In this document: one piece after another, positions 45,596 to 54,256 of the stretch
How the letters are laid out: each line of letters begins with the position of its first letter
Position numbering within the stretch: position 1 is the first letter of the stretch
Position numbers and translations under genes: made by a program
Notes under the pieces: generated by a model
The model's input: only the letters and a program-made list of their open reading frames with translations
What the model was told of the DNA's origin: nothing
The model's database searches: none
Assembly: GCA_964513655.1 (NCBI GenBank)
Contig: CAZENQ010000002.1
Location: 60,491-124,490, forward strand
DNA length: 64,000 nt
Direction: 5' to 3'
Origin: G020350405 sp964513655
GTDB taxonomy: Bacteria; Planctomycetota; Phycisphaerae; Sedimentisphaerales; Anaerobacaceae

Positions 45596-46054
45596 TTACT
45601 TGCTCTCTTCCCTGTCCAGAAGCTCGTAGACCTCCTCCGCAGAACTCGCACCCTCAAGCTCCTCCTTAAACTCGGCATCCAGCATCAATCTGCTTATCTT
45701 GGCCAGCGCCTGAATGTGTGGGCCTGTCTGGTTCGCCGGTGACACTAGTAGAAAGATAATTTTTACAGGCTTTCCGTCTACGCTCTCAAAATCAATCGCC
45801 TCGCTCGCAAGGCCTATCGCCATAACAAGTTCCTTCACGGCCGCGCATTTGCCGTGTGGAATTGCAATCCCAGAGCCGATACCCGTGCTTTTTGTTTGCT
45901 CTCGGACCAGCACCGCATTCAGCGCCATCTCTCTGTCAAGCAGGGCCCCACTGCCGTCCAGCAGGTCCACTAATTCTGTTATTACGGATTTCTTGTCTTT
46001 ACCTTCCAGCGGTACCTTCACGCAGGTCGGTTGCAATATTTTCGTCACCGTCAT
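45596..46054 (-). CDS. PTS EIIA (PtsN/fructose-type) domain protein
   Basis: This 152-residue protein has the EIIA-Ntr/Fru fold. The phospho-acceptor His lies in GIAIPHGK (about residue 66). Supporting blocks are VLVREQTKSTGIGSG before it and VKIIFLLVSPANQTGPHIQALAKIS after it. It is a single domain, without EIIB/C or HPr nearby. It is therefore more likely a regulatory PtsN-like protein than a sugar transporter component. It is convergent with the phosphorylase gene. Confidence 0.88.
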   Translation of the reverse strand: MTVTKILQPTCVKVPLEGKDKKSVITELVDLLDGSGALLDREMALNAVLVREQTKSTGIGSGIAIPHGKCAAVKELVMAIGLASEAIDFESVDGKPVKIIFLLVSPANQTGPHIQALAKISRLMLDAEFKEELEGASSAEEVYELLDREESK

Positions 46055-46313
46055 CTCACCGAAAACCCAATATACTACGTTTCTTCTGATTATTTACGTA
46101 AACCCTTCATTGTACCTAATCTTGGCCCTTCTTGCAATAACTTTGCAAAAAAATACCTCTTTAGTCCTCCCGCCACCTGTGTGGCCCAAATACCAGTTTA
46201 TCCTTTACATCACACGCTGTATTAGTAGAATGAGATGGCCGAAATCGCATAAATGCGTAAACTATAAGGTTTTCCAATTGTAAGTTGCCGATTGTCGGCA
46301 TACGAGACTTGCC

Positions 46314-47873
46314 ATGGAAAAGATAAAGCTCTACGACACTACCCTTCGTGACGGCATGCAGGCCGAAGGTGTCAGCTTCTCCCTCGAGGATAAACTCGCC
46401 ATCGCCCGTTGCCTCGACGACCTCGGCATCGAATACCTCGAAGGTGGCTACGCCGCCTCAAACCCGAAGGAGATGCAGTTCTTCGTCGCCGCCGCCGAAC
46501 TCGGCCTCAAAAACTCAAAAATCGTCGCATTCGGTAGCACGCGAAGGGCCGACACAAAAGTCCAAAACGATGCTTCCCTCAATGCCATACTTGACTGCAA
46601 AACACCCGCAGCCACAGTGGTCGGCAAAACCTGGGATATGCACGTGGAAACTGTCCTCGCCTGCTCACTTGACCAGAACGTCCAACTCTGCGCCGAGTCC
46701 GTTCAGTACCTCAAAAAACACGGCCGCGAAATCATCTTCGACGCCGAGCATTTCTACGATGGCTACAAAAAAAATCCCGAATACGCAATGAAAGTCCTCG
46801 CCGCTGCCGCAGAAGCTGGCGCCGATGTCCTCGCACTTTGCGACACCAACGGCGGCTCTCTCGACAACGAAATCTACGATATCACTGAGGCCGTCTGCCA
46901 AAAGTTTAGCCCCCTGACAGTCGGTGTCCATACCCACAATGACAGCGACTGCGCAACGGCAAACACCCTCGCCGGTGTTCGCGCGGGCGCCCGACACGTC
47001 CAGGGGACCCTCAACGGACTCGGCGAAAGGTGTGGCAATGCAAACCTATGCACCGTCATCCCAAACCTCGCCTTCAAAATGGGCTTTGACGTCCTCACAC
47101 CCGAAAAAATCAAAACGCTTACCGAGGTCTCGCGATTCATCTTCGAAATCGGCAACCTCAATCCCGTAATGAATATGCCCTATGTCGGCGAAAGCGCCTT
47201 CGCCCACAAGGCGGGCCTGCACGTCGATGCCCTCCGCAAGAGTAAACGAACTTACGAGCACATCGACCCCTCGCTCATCGGCAATGAGCGGCGATTCCTA
47301 ATCTCCGAGCTTTCTGGCAAATCAAACGTACTTGCGGAGCTCGAAAAAGGCAAAATCGCCCAGGACAAAGAGCTCGCTAAAAAAATTCTCGACCGCGTCC
47401 AGCAGCTCGAAAACGAAGGCTACCAGTTCGAGGCTGCAAACGCCTCGTTCGACCTGCTCGTAAAGAAAATCATGGGAACCTATGAGCCATCCTTCGAGCT
47501 GCTCAAATACTACGTCACTGTCGAGAAAAGCCCCTCCGGCCAGATGGTAAACGAAGCAACCGTCAAACTCAAAATCGCCGGCAAGGTTCAGCACGTCGTC
47601 GGCGAAGGTGATGGCCCCGTCAATGCCCTCGACGCCGCACTGCGAAAGGCCCTCGAAAACATCTATCCGGCAATAAAAGACGTCCACCTGTTTGATTATA
47701 AGGTCCGCGTGGTGAACGCCAGGGCCGGAACCGCCGCCCGCGTCCGCGTATTCATAGAGTCCCGCGACAAGACCTCCATCTGGGGGACCGTCGGCGTCTC
47801 CGAAAACATCATCGAGGCCTCTTGGCTCGCACTCGTCGACTCCGTCGAATACAAACTACAAAAGCAGGCTTAA
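46314..47873 (+). CDS. cimA: (R)-citramalate synthase
   Basis: This 519-residue protein belongs to the LeuA/homocitrate/citramalate group. It condenses pyruvate with acetyl-CoA to citramalate, feeding threonine-independent isoleucine synthesis. The catalytic LYDTTLRDGMQAEGVSFS is at the N terminus, the metal-binding HTHNDSDCATANTL near residue 205, and GLGERCGNANL beyond it. The C-terminal regulatory LeuA-dimer domain (about 380-515) is complete. The DGMQAEG version of the first motif fits the long citramalate synthase family better than 2-isopropylmalate synthase. asnA follows 42 bp downstream. Confidence 0.9.
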   Translation: MEKIKLYDTTLRDGMQAEGVSFSLEDKLAIARCLDDLGIEYLEGGYAASNPKEMQFFVAAAELGLKNSKIVAFGSTRRADTKVQNDASLNAILDCKTPAATVVGKTWDMHVETVLACSLDQNVQLCAESVQYLKKHGREIIFDAEHFYDGYKKNPEYAMKVLAAAAEAGADVLALCDTNGGSLDNEIYDITEAVCQKFSPLTVGVHTHNDSDCATANTLAGVRAGARHVQGTLNGLGERCGNANLCTVIPNLAFKMGFDVLTPEKIKTLTEVSRFIFEIGNLNPVMNMPYVGESAFAHKAGLHVDALRKSKRTYEHIDPSLIGNERRFLISELSGKSNVLAELEKGKIAQDKELAKKILDRVQQLENEGYQFEAANASFDLLVKKIMGTYEPSFELLKYYVTVEKSPSGQMVNEATVKLKIAGKVQHVVGEGDGPVNALDAALRKALENIYPAIKDVHLFDYKVRVVNARAGTAARVRVFIESRDKTSIWGTVGVSENIIEASWLALVDSVEYKLQKQA

Positions 47874-47915
47874 TCATCGTAACCCATATAACCGAATCCT
47901 TTAGGAGCCAACCAA

Positions 47916-49043
47916 ATGCGGGATAAAAAAGCAGACCTCGCCGGACCGGGAATCGGCGACTATAACGAACTCGAAAAAATCCTCCCCACCAATTACGCCT
48001 CACTGCTGACGCCCAAGGAAACTCAAATCGCCACCTACGCCGTCAAAGACTACATCGAGCAAAACCTCTGCAAAGAGCTCAACCTCATCCGCGTCACCGT
48101 CCCCCTCATCGTCGACGTCGAATCCGGCATCAACGACCTCCTCGACCGCGACGGCTCCCGTACACCAATCGAGTTCACCTGCGGCCTCGGCCTCGACAAA
48201 CCCATCCGCGCCCAGCTCGTCCAGGCCGCCACAAAATGGAAACGAATGGCCCTGAAACAGTTCGGTATGGATATCGGCGAAGGTTTGCTGACAGATATGC
48301 GCGCAGTCCGCAAGGACTACTTCCTCGACCACGACCACTCCGCCTACGTCGACCAGTGGGACTGGGAGCTTGCCATCACCGCCGAGCAGCGTAACCTCGA
48401 CTTCCTGAGAGAAGTCGTCCGTAAACTCTGGAAAGTCATAAAGGGCGCCGAAACCCACGTCCAACAAATTTTCCCCCAGCTAAAAACAGACAAATACCCC
48501 GACCTGCCCGATGAGCTTACATTCATCCACGCCGAAGATATCCTCGACTGCTTCCCCGACCTGCCCCGAAAGCAGCGAGAGGAAGAAATGCTCCAGCTCC
48601 ACCCCGCAATGTTCATCATCGGCATCGGCTGGGTCCTCGAGGACGGCTACCCACACGAAATGCGCGCCGCCGACTACGACGACTGGGTAACCGACACGAG
48701 CTCCGCAACCGGCAAGGACACCCACGGCCTGAACGGTGACATCCTCGTCTGGAACCCCGTAACCAAGCGCCGCCACGAGCTCACCTCAATGGGCATCCGC
48801 GTAAACGCCGAAACCCTCAAAATCCAGCTCGAAAAGTCCGGCCAGCTCGACTTCCTAAAATTCCCCTACCATCAGGGAATAATAAACGGCGATATCCCCC
48901 TCTCAATAGGCGGTGGCATCGGCCAGTCTCGAACATTTATGAGCATACTCAAAAAAGCCCACATCGGCGAAGTCTCCGCTACCGTCTGGCCTAAAGTCCT
49001 AAAGGAAATGTCCCGCAAAAAAAACATCCACGTTATCGAATAA
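47916..49043 (+). CDS. asnA: Aspartate--ammonia ligase (asparagine synthetase A)
   Basis: This 375-residue protein converts aspartate, ammonia and ATP to asparagine, with a class II aminoacyl-tRNA synthetase-like fold. The pattern LTPKETQIATYAVKDYIE near the N terminus, DMRAVRKDYFLDHDHSAYVDQWDWE in two consecutive blocks (about 128-152), and SIGGGIGQSRTFM near the C terminus are diagnostic. It has the family's length plus a modest N-terminal extension. TAGGAG precedes the start. It lies directly downstream of cimA and probably shares its transcript. Confidence 0.94.
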   Translation: MRDKKADLAGPGIGDYNELEKILPTNYASLLTPKETQIATYAVKDYIEQNLCKELNLIRVTVPLIVDVESGINDLLDRDGSRTPIEFTCGLGLDKPIRAQLVQAATKWKRMALKQFGMDIGEGLLTDMRAVRKDYFLDHDHSAYVDQWDWELAITAEQRNLDFLREVVRKLWKVIKGAETHVQQIFPQLKTDKYPDLPDELTFIHAEDILDCFPDLPRKQREEEMLQLHPAMFIIGIGWVLEDGYPHEMRAADYDDWVTDTSSATGKDTHGLNGDILVWNPVTKRRHELTSMGIRVNAETLKIQLEKSGQLDFLKFPYHQGIINGDIPLSIGGGIGQSRTFMSILKKAHIGEVSATVWPKVLKEMSRKKNIHVIE

Positions 49044-49112
49044 AACCTGTGCCGCACTCCAGGAAATGTTTTGCCCCCTGCACTATACGGGACTTCCGCC
49101 CAAAATAATCAA

Positions 49113-49691
49113 TCAAACTTCCCCCTTGAGCCTAATCTCATCAGCCACCTCCCTCATCCCCATTATCGTATCTTCTATCAGCTCCTCCACGCTCACTCCT
49201 AACATCTCCGCCCCCTTCTCAATCACGCCCCTGTCCACCCCCGCCGCGAACGCCTTCTCCTTCCACTTTTTTTTCACAGACTTGACCTTCATATCCATAA
49301 CGCTCTTGCTCGGCCGAACCAGCGCCGTCGCCACCACGAGCCCCGTCAATTCATCAATCGCATACAGCACCTTCTCCATCTCGCTCTCCGGCCGAACCTC
49401 CGTCCGCAGCCCCCACGCATGACTCATCACCGCCCTGATATACTCCTCCGGCCAGCCCGCCTCACGAAGTATCTCCTCCGTCTTCTCACAGTGCTGCTCC
49501 GGATACTGCTCATAATCCAAATCATGCACCAGCCCAATCACGCCCCATTTCTCCTCATCTTCCCCTCGCTTCCGCGCGCAATAACGCATCACCGCCTCAA
49601 CCGCCAGAGCATGCTTTATCAGCCCCTCGCCCTTGTTATACCTCTTCAAAAGCTCCATCGCCTCGTCCCGTCCCGGCCTGCCTTCTGCCAT
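49113..49691 (-). CDS. HD-domain phosphohydrolase
   Basis: This 192-residue protein carries the HD superfamily metal site: His in LIKHALAVEAVM, HD in GLVHDLDYEQYPEQH, and later HAWG with a downstream Asp in YAIDELTGLV. The layout matches the small YedJ/HDIG-like hydrolases of unknown substrate. The start follows AAGGAG. Nothing in the neighbourhood defines the substrate; nucleotides or phosphate monoesters are typical for the superfamily. Confidence 0.87.
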   Translation of the reverse strand: MAEGRPGRDEAMELLKRYNKGEGLIKHALAVEAVMRYCARKRGEDEEKWGVIGLVHDLDYEQYPEQHCEKTEEILREAGWPEEYIRAVMSHAWGLRTEVRPESEMEKVLYAIDELTGLVVATALVRPSKSVMDMKVKSVKKKWKEKAFAAGVDRGVIEKGAEMLGVSVEELIEDTIMGMREVADEIRLKGEV

Positions 49692-49815
49692 AACTTGCTC
49701 CTTCGCTCACTTCATCCCAACTTTATCTTGCTTGCCACAATTTAAGCAATTGACAAAACCCCCGCAACCTTTTCAATCCTTCTCCATCCGTTTGTTATAA
49801 ACCTCAACTCCTTTT

Positions 49816-50283
49816 CTAATAAATCAGTTCCTTTATTTCATTTATATGTAAATTTAGATGCGACAGGTATCCGGTAATGACGCTTTCCAAAGTTTCGACT
49901 GTTGCCTCGAAATCCTTCCAGGTATTCTTCAAACAATCCGGATTTACCTTCTTAATCACATGAATCAAATGAATGTTGTAGTACTTCCACAATGTGACCA
50001 GGTTTTTCCAATCTTCATTTTGATAATCTTGAATTCTGATCCACGTGTCGTTATCCTGTCGATAATCGGGAAATTCTAAATCATTGTTATATTGCAGCCG
50101 AACTATCCGATGATGGTTATTCGCTGCCGAATCAACTAAGTGCCCCAAAATCTGTTTGATTGTTCTGTTCTGTCTGTTTCTGTTGTCTGTAAGTGTCTTT
50201 TCGGGCAGCTCCAATAATTTCATCTCCCATTCACCAACCAGTTTGCTGATTTCATTTCTCAAATCTGAAAAGTTCTCATTCAT
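49816..50283 (-). CDS. DinB-superfamily protein
   Basis: This 155-residue four-helix protein starts at the ATG after AAGGA; an upstream GTG would add ten residues. The pattern TIKQILGHLVDSAANNHHRI near residue 50 and a later HLNLHINEI carry the three His positions that bind the metal in DinB-like/YfiT proteins. These act as thiol- or metal-dependent enzymes or stress proteins. The AT-rich codon use differs from the GC-rich neighbours, which hints at recent acquisition. Confidence 0.8.
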   Translation of the reverse strand: MNENFSDLRNEISKLVGEWEMKLLELPEKTLTDNRNRQNRTIKQILGHLVDSAANNHHRIVRLQYNNDLEFPDYRQDNDTWIRIQDYQNEDWKNLVTLWKYYNIHLIHVIKKVNPDCLKNTWKDFEATVETLESVITGYLSHLNLHINEIKELIY

Positions 50284-50431
50284 AATATTTTCCTTCACAT
50301 TGATGACTTCCACTCCTTTTTTCTTCTATTAAATTATGACTGCACGACTGCGATTTACGCTCCTGTGATTTACCCGGCCATTATTTATACATCCATTCTT
50401 TTCTCTTTTGATGGCTGTAACTCCGTTCGTT

Positions 50432-50866
50432 TTACCGTAATAGATATGCCAGGTCATCCAAGCTCTCATTTTTATATCGTTGGCCGACCTCTCTCTCGAC
50501 GGCACGCGTTTCGCCGTTATCGTAAGCAATCTGAATCTTATAGACGGGCTTCGTCGAATCGATCTTCTCCGGCCGTATTTCCTCATCTTTAATTTTTTCC
50601 GCTGCTTTGCAAAGAAGCTTCCATAATTCTTCCGCCGCATTATCTTCAACAAGATGCACAACTGGTTTCTCGCCTCCAGAGATATGGCCGCCTTGGACCT
50701 TTAGATTCGAGTAAAAATACGTGTGCGCGCTCCACCCCTTGGGATACCTGACCGAGAAACCAATCATCCTTATGCCGGGACTATATAAACTATCGTCCGT
50801 ACCTTTTCCGGAACACCCACCCAGCGCTGCCGACAAAATCAACAACCCCAACAAATAATATCTCAT
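50432..50866 (-). CDS. Lipoprotein of unknown function
   Basis: This 144-residue protein has an N-terminal signal ending in the lipobox AALGGC (Cys18). The mature part contains one alpha/beta domain with a conserved-looking VRYPKGWSAHTYFYSN segment and a charged C-terminal half. No family was recognised. It is probably anchored in a membrane. Confidence 0.6.
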   Translation of the reverse strand: MRYYLLGLLILSAALGGCSGKGTDDSLYSPGIRMIGFSVRYPKGWSAHTYFYSNLKVQGGHISGGEKPVVHLVEDNAAEELWKLLCKAAEKIKDEEIRPEKIDSTKPVYKIQIAYDNGETRAVEREVGQRYKNESLDDLAYLLR

Positions 50867-50916
50867 CGCTCTATTCCACCGAAAATAACAATATACAACA
50901 CTTCCTGAAAACCATT

Positions 50917-51273
50917 CTACCGATTGCCTGCTGCCAACCGCTGCTTACGTGCCTTGTTGGTGGCTTTATCTGAGCATTTTTTACATCTCGGAGCCAATCC
51001 ATCTTTGTGGCGCCGCATTTTGTAGTACTCACTCTCCGCCTTCCATTTTCCGCACTTACGGCAGCGTTTTTCCTTTATACCATTAACAACTCGATGGCGT
51101 TCCTCATATTTGAGGTATCTTCTGACGCGCCCGCCCTTCTTCTTACGATACTTTCTCCGCCCGTGGGCACGGTCGCACTCTTTACACCAGCGACTCAGCC
51201 CGTCTTTCAGGCGTTGCTTCTTCCCGAACTCGCTTTCGTCTTTCCAGCATTTGCATTTACTGCATCGTTTCAT
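50917..51273 (-). CDS. Duplicated Cys4 zinc-finger basic protein
   Basis: This 118-residue protein has two copies of the pattern CxxCxxWKxESEFxKxxxxKDGLxxxCKxC (residues 4-33 and 71-100), separated by a very basic stretch. Each copy should bind one zinc ion. About one third of the residues are Lys or Arg, so nucleic acid binding is likely. Related Cys4 modules occur next to HNH nucleases and in phage or planctomycete genes. No nuclease motif is present here. GAGGAA precedes the start. Confidence 0.75.
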   Translation of the reverse strand: MKRCSKCKCWKDESEFGKKQRLKDGLSRWCKECDRAHGRRKYRKKKGGRVRRYLKYEERHRVVNGIKEKRCRKCGKWKAESEYYKMRRHKDGLAPRCKKCSDKATNKARKQRLAAGNR

Positions 51274-51797
51274 TTCTGCCCAGTTTCCTCAACTCCTCAC
51301 CGCCAACCGCCGTCTTTTTCAAGCCACACGCTATCCCGAATTCTCCCTTCCGTCAACAACTTTAATCCTTCCATCCTGCCTTTTCCCTTCAACCTTTGAC
51401 CCTTAACCTCCCCCGCAACTTCACTCCGCCCGTCCCCGAGAATCCACCCGCTTGCTTAGGAACAGGGGATCCAATCCTTCTCTCTATCTCACTGGGGCCG
51501 CAACTCGTAACACTTCTTACTTCTCCCCGCCAGCCCGGCCGTACCGCGGAGGAAATTTTCGGGGTAATTTCTTTAATAATGTCCCCTTAAAAGCGAACTT
51601 CAAGGGTAATTCTCTAATTTTTTCACTTGACAAGGTCGGCTTTATGATATAGGATATTTCTATGCGTTTTCAGGGATGTTCCGGGTAGTTTGCGGAAAAT
51701 CGGCAAAAGACTGCTCGTATATTTAGAATGGACAGGGACGAGGGTAACAATGCGGACGAGAAGAAATGTAACGGGACCAGAATAAAGGAGGCTTAAA
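51274..51797 (+). other. Intergenic stretch with probable promoter for the RCC1 protein
   Basis: This 520-bp stretch is mostly featureless and CT-rich. TTGACA (51627-51632), 17 bp and TAGGAT (51650-51655) form a candidate promoter about 150 bp before the RCC1-repeat gene. I see no gene or RNA. Confidence 0.45.
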
Positions 51798-53564
51798 ATG
51801 TTCAAGAGAACAAGTCTAATAAACTGGCTGGTAATAATAGCTTTTCTTTTTGCAATTCAGTATTCGTTTGGGCCGCAGGCCTGGGCTGGTTCGGTTGTCG
51901 GATGGGGTAGGCTGAAGATTAGTCCAGACATATCCAATTCTGTCGTAGTTGCAGCAGGAGCGTCGTTCAGTCTCGCCCTGAAGGCCGATGGCGGCATTGT
52001 GGGATGGGGGTATAATGACTCTGGTCAGGCAGTGCCGCCTTCGGGAAATGACTTTGTTGCTGTCTCCGCAGGAGTGTTCCACAGTCTTGCCCTGAAGTCC
52101 GACGGTAGCATCGTCGGATGGGGGCGTAATAATGATTGGGGGCGGGCAACTCCACCTTCGGGAAATGACTTTGTGGCCATCTCCGCAGGTTATGAACACA
52201 GCCTTGCCCTTAAGGCCGATGGCAGTATCGTGGGATGGGGATTTAATGATTTTGGTCAGGCGTCGCCGCCATCGGGAAATGACTTTGTGGCTGTCTCCGC
52301 AGGTGGTTTGCACAGTCTTGCCCTAAAGGCCGATGGCAGCATTGCAGGATGGGGCTTTAATGCTTATGGTCAGGCAACACCACCTTCGGGAAATGACTTT
52401 GTCGCTGTCTCAGCAAAGGGTTTTTACAGTCTTGCCCTGAAGGCCGACGGCAACGTCACAGGATGGGGGGATAGCTTTTTTGGTCAGGCAACACCACCTT
52501 CGGGAAGTTATTTTGTGGCAATCTCATCAGGGCTCTATCACTGTCTTGCCCTGAATGACGACGGCAGCATCGCAGGATGGGGGTCTAATAGTTCTGGTCA
52601 GGCAACGCCGCCTTCGGGAAATGACTTTGTGGCTGTCTCCGCAGGGGCGGTTCATAGTCTTGCCTTGAAGGCCGACGGAAGCGTTGCAGGATGGGGATCT
52701 AACTATTATGGTCAGGCGGCGCCGCCTTCAGGAAATGACTTTATAGCCATCTCCGCAGGGGCGTTGTACAGTCTTGCCCTGAAGGCCGACGGCAGCATCG
52801 CAGGATGGGGACTTAATGATTATGGTCAGGCAACGCCGCCTTCTGGAAATGACTTTGTGGCCATATCCGCAGGTTCGTATCACGGTCTTGCGCTTAACGA
52901 CGACGGCAGCATCACAGGATGGGGTGCAGGTACGCAGGATTTGGGTGACTGGCCAGATTTTGGTCAGGCAGCGCCACCGTCGGGAAATGACTTTGTGGCT
53001 GTCTCCGCAGGTGGTTTGCATAGTCTTGCCCTGAAGGACGACGGCAGCATCGTAGGATGGGGGTATAACAATTATGGTCAGGCAACGCCGCCTTTGGGAA
53101 ATGACTTTGTGATTGTCTCCGCAGGGGGGTCGAAGAGTCTTGCCATAAAGGAAGTGGCACCACCGCCTATCGAAGCAGAAGTTAAGATCCACCCAAGGAC
53201 ACTTAATTTAGCGAGCAAGGGTAAATGGATTATGTGCGTCATACGCCTGCCCGAAGATTACAACGTCGCCGACATTGACCCCAACAGCATCTTGCTTGAG
53301 GATGAAGTCCCAGCAGACCGCGTATGGTTGGGAGATGAATTTGCAGTTGCGAAGTTCAGCCGGAGAGCGGTTCAGGAGGAGCTTACCGAGGTGGAAACAC
53401 CTGCCGAGGTGGAACTGGTTGTGAGCGGTGAACTTAGTGACGGGACTATATTTGAGGGTACGGATACGATTAGAGTGATAGATAAAGGCCGCAGGAGAAA
53501 TAATTTGCCCGGCAGGGCTGGAAGAAGGGTTATTCTGAAGCGCAAGTCAACCAAAGGACTGTGA
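51798..53564 (+). CDS. Secreted RCC1-repeat beta-propeller protein
   Basis: This 588-residue protein starts with a signal peptide (about residues 1-31, ending QAWA) after AAAGGAGG. About 11 RCC1/BNR-like repeats of about 39 residues follow (about 35-450), each with GWG, QATPPSGNDFVAVSAG and SLALKADGSI. RCC1 repeats fold as seven-bladed propellers, so the count may form more than one propeller. The C-terminal 130 residues (EVKIHPRTLNLASKGKW onward) form a separate beta domain seen in planctomycete surface proteins. It is probably an extracellular binding protein. Confidence 0.88.
   Translation: MFKRTSLINWLVIIAFLFAIQYSFGPQAWAGSVVGWGRLKISPDISNSVVVAAGASFSLALKADGGIVGWGYNDSGQAVPPSGNDFVAVSAGVFHSLALKSDGSIVGWGRNNDWGRATPPSGNDFVAISAGYEHSLALKADGSIVGWGFNDFGQASPPSGNDFVAVSAGGLHSLALKADGSIAGWGFNAYGQATPPSGNDFVAVSAKGFYSLALKADGNVTGWGDSFFGQATPPSGSYFVAISSGLYHCLALNDDGSIAGWGSNSSGQATPPSGNDFVAVSAGAVHSLALKADGSVAGWGSNYYGQAAPPSGNDFIAISAGALYSLALKADGSIAGWGLNDYGQATPPSGNDFVAISAGSYHGLALNDDGSITGWGAGTQDLGDWPDFGQAAPPSGNDFVAVSAGGLHSLALKDDGSIVGWGYNNYGQATPPLGNDFVIVSAGGSKSLAIKEVAPPPIEAEVKIHPRTLNLASKGKWIMCVIRLPEDYNVADIDPNSILLEDEVPADRVWLGDEFAVAKFSRRAVQEELTEVETPAEVELVVSGELSDGTIFEGTDTIRVIDKGRRRNNLPGRAGRRVILKRKSTKGL
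51990..53150 (+). repeat. Tandem coding repeats of about 115-120 bp
   Basis: Nearly identical DNA units, each containing CCTTCGGGAAATGACTTTGT, encode the RCC1 repeats. The high nucleotide identity suggests recent expansion or ongoing homogenisation. Confidence 0.85.
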
Positions 53565-53893
53565 GTATAACGCTTACGCCCCTTTTGTTATGTAGTCTGT
53601 AGTTCGTTATGGTCTTATCTTCGGCCAAAATGACGATTGTCCTGCCGTACGGCTCTGCAGGCCGTAGCTCCACCCCTGCAGCCGCAAATGCCCCCTGACA
53701 CCACTTCTCCCATCATATCAAAATCCTAACGACAACTCTCTCGCACAAAAAACCAGTGCTGGCGAGGCACCAAAAACCACAACAAATTTACTTATTCCCC
53801 TCCTCGCCTTCGCTGCCATCCTCAACGCCTCAATCTACCTCCTGAACAAATAACTCCCAATTTGCAGCCTCTAATCCTTCTCCACGCTGTTTT
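53565..53893. other. Intergenic stretch with a short hydrophobic open segment
   Basis: A plus-strand frame here ends in a membrane-like segment (NLLIPLLAFAAILNASIYLL) with stop TAA near 53850. It has no ATG, GTG or TTG start and no ribosome-binding site. Nothing else was seen. Confidence 0.35.
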
Positions 53894-54050
53894 TTCGCTG
53901 ATTTTCCAAGATTTTACAAATTTTTTTCAGAAAAACTGTAACAAATCCCCGCCAACGGGCACTATATATACAGAAACCCACCACCATAATTTGTATATGC
54001 CTCTCCGGCCGGATTCCTAAACACACCCACGCCGGAGGGGCCCGTTTTTT
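53894..54050 (+). ncRNA. Tandem small-RNA-like unit, copy 1
   Basis: The unit begins TTCGCTGATT and carries TGTAAC (53937-53942), resembling an ECF-type -35 element, then CGGGCAC and an AT-rich stretch. A core CCCACCACCATAATT leads into a hairpin, GCCTCTCCGGC (53999-54009) with GCCGGAGGGGC (54031-54041), followed by a T-run (54045-54050). The pattern promoter, about 70 nt of RNA, terminator suggests a small RNA gene. A matching copy lies 185 bp downstream. Confidence 0.45.
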
Positions 54051-54078
54051 ACACTCAAACGCCGCCACGAACGTCAAT

Positions 54079-54220
54079 TTCGCTGATTTCCAAAGTTTTT
54101 TCAGAAAAATTGTAACACTTCGCCCCTCAGCGGGTCTTTACATATAGACACCCACCTCCATAATTGGTGTATGCCTCTCCGGCCAAAATCCACATACCCA
54201 CACACCGGAGAGGCTTATTT
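54079..54220 (+). ncRNA. Tandem small-RNA-like unit, copy 2
   Basis: This is a diverged duplicate of the preceding unit. TTCGCTGATT starts it. TGTAAC (54111-54116), CGGGTCT, CCCACCTCCATAATTGGTG and the hairpin GCCTCTCCGG (54173-54182) with CCGGAGAGGC (54205-54214) are all in the same order. The stem pairs perfectly here although its sequence differs from copy 1. That looks like conservation of structure. The trailing T-run is weaker. Confidence 0.45.
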
Positions 54221-54256
54221 CTTCGCTCACCCCTCCCCACCCCAGGATCTACCGCC

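Noticed and set aside
53600..53850. Short frame ending in a membrane-like helix
   Set aside because: No ATG, GTG or TTG start in frame and no ribosome-binding site, so I cannot support a gene.
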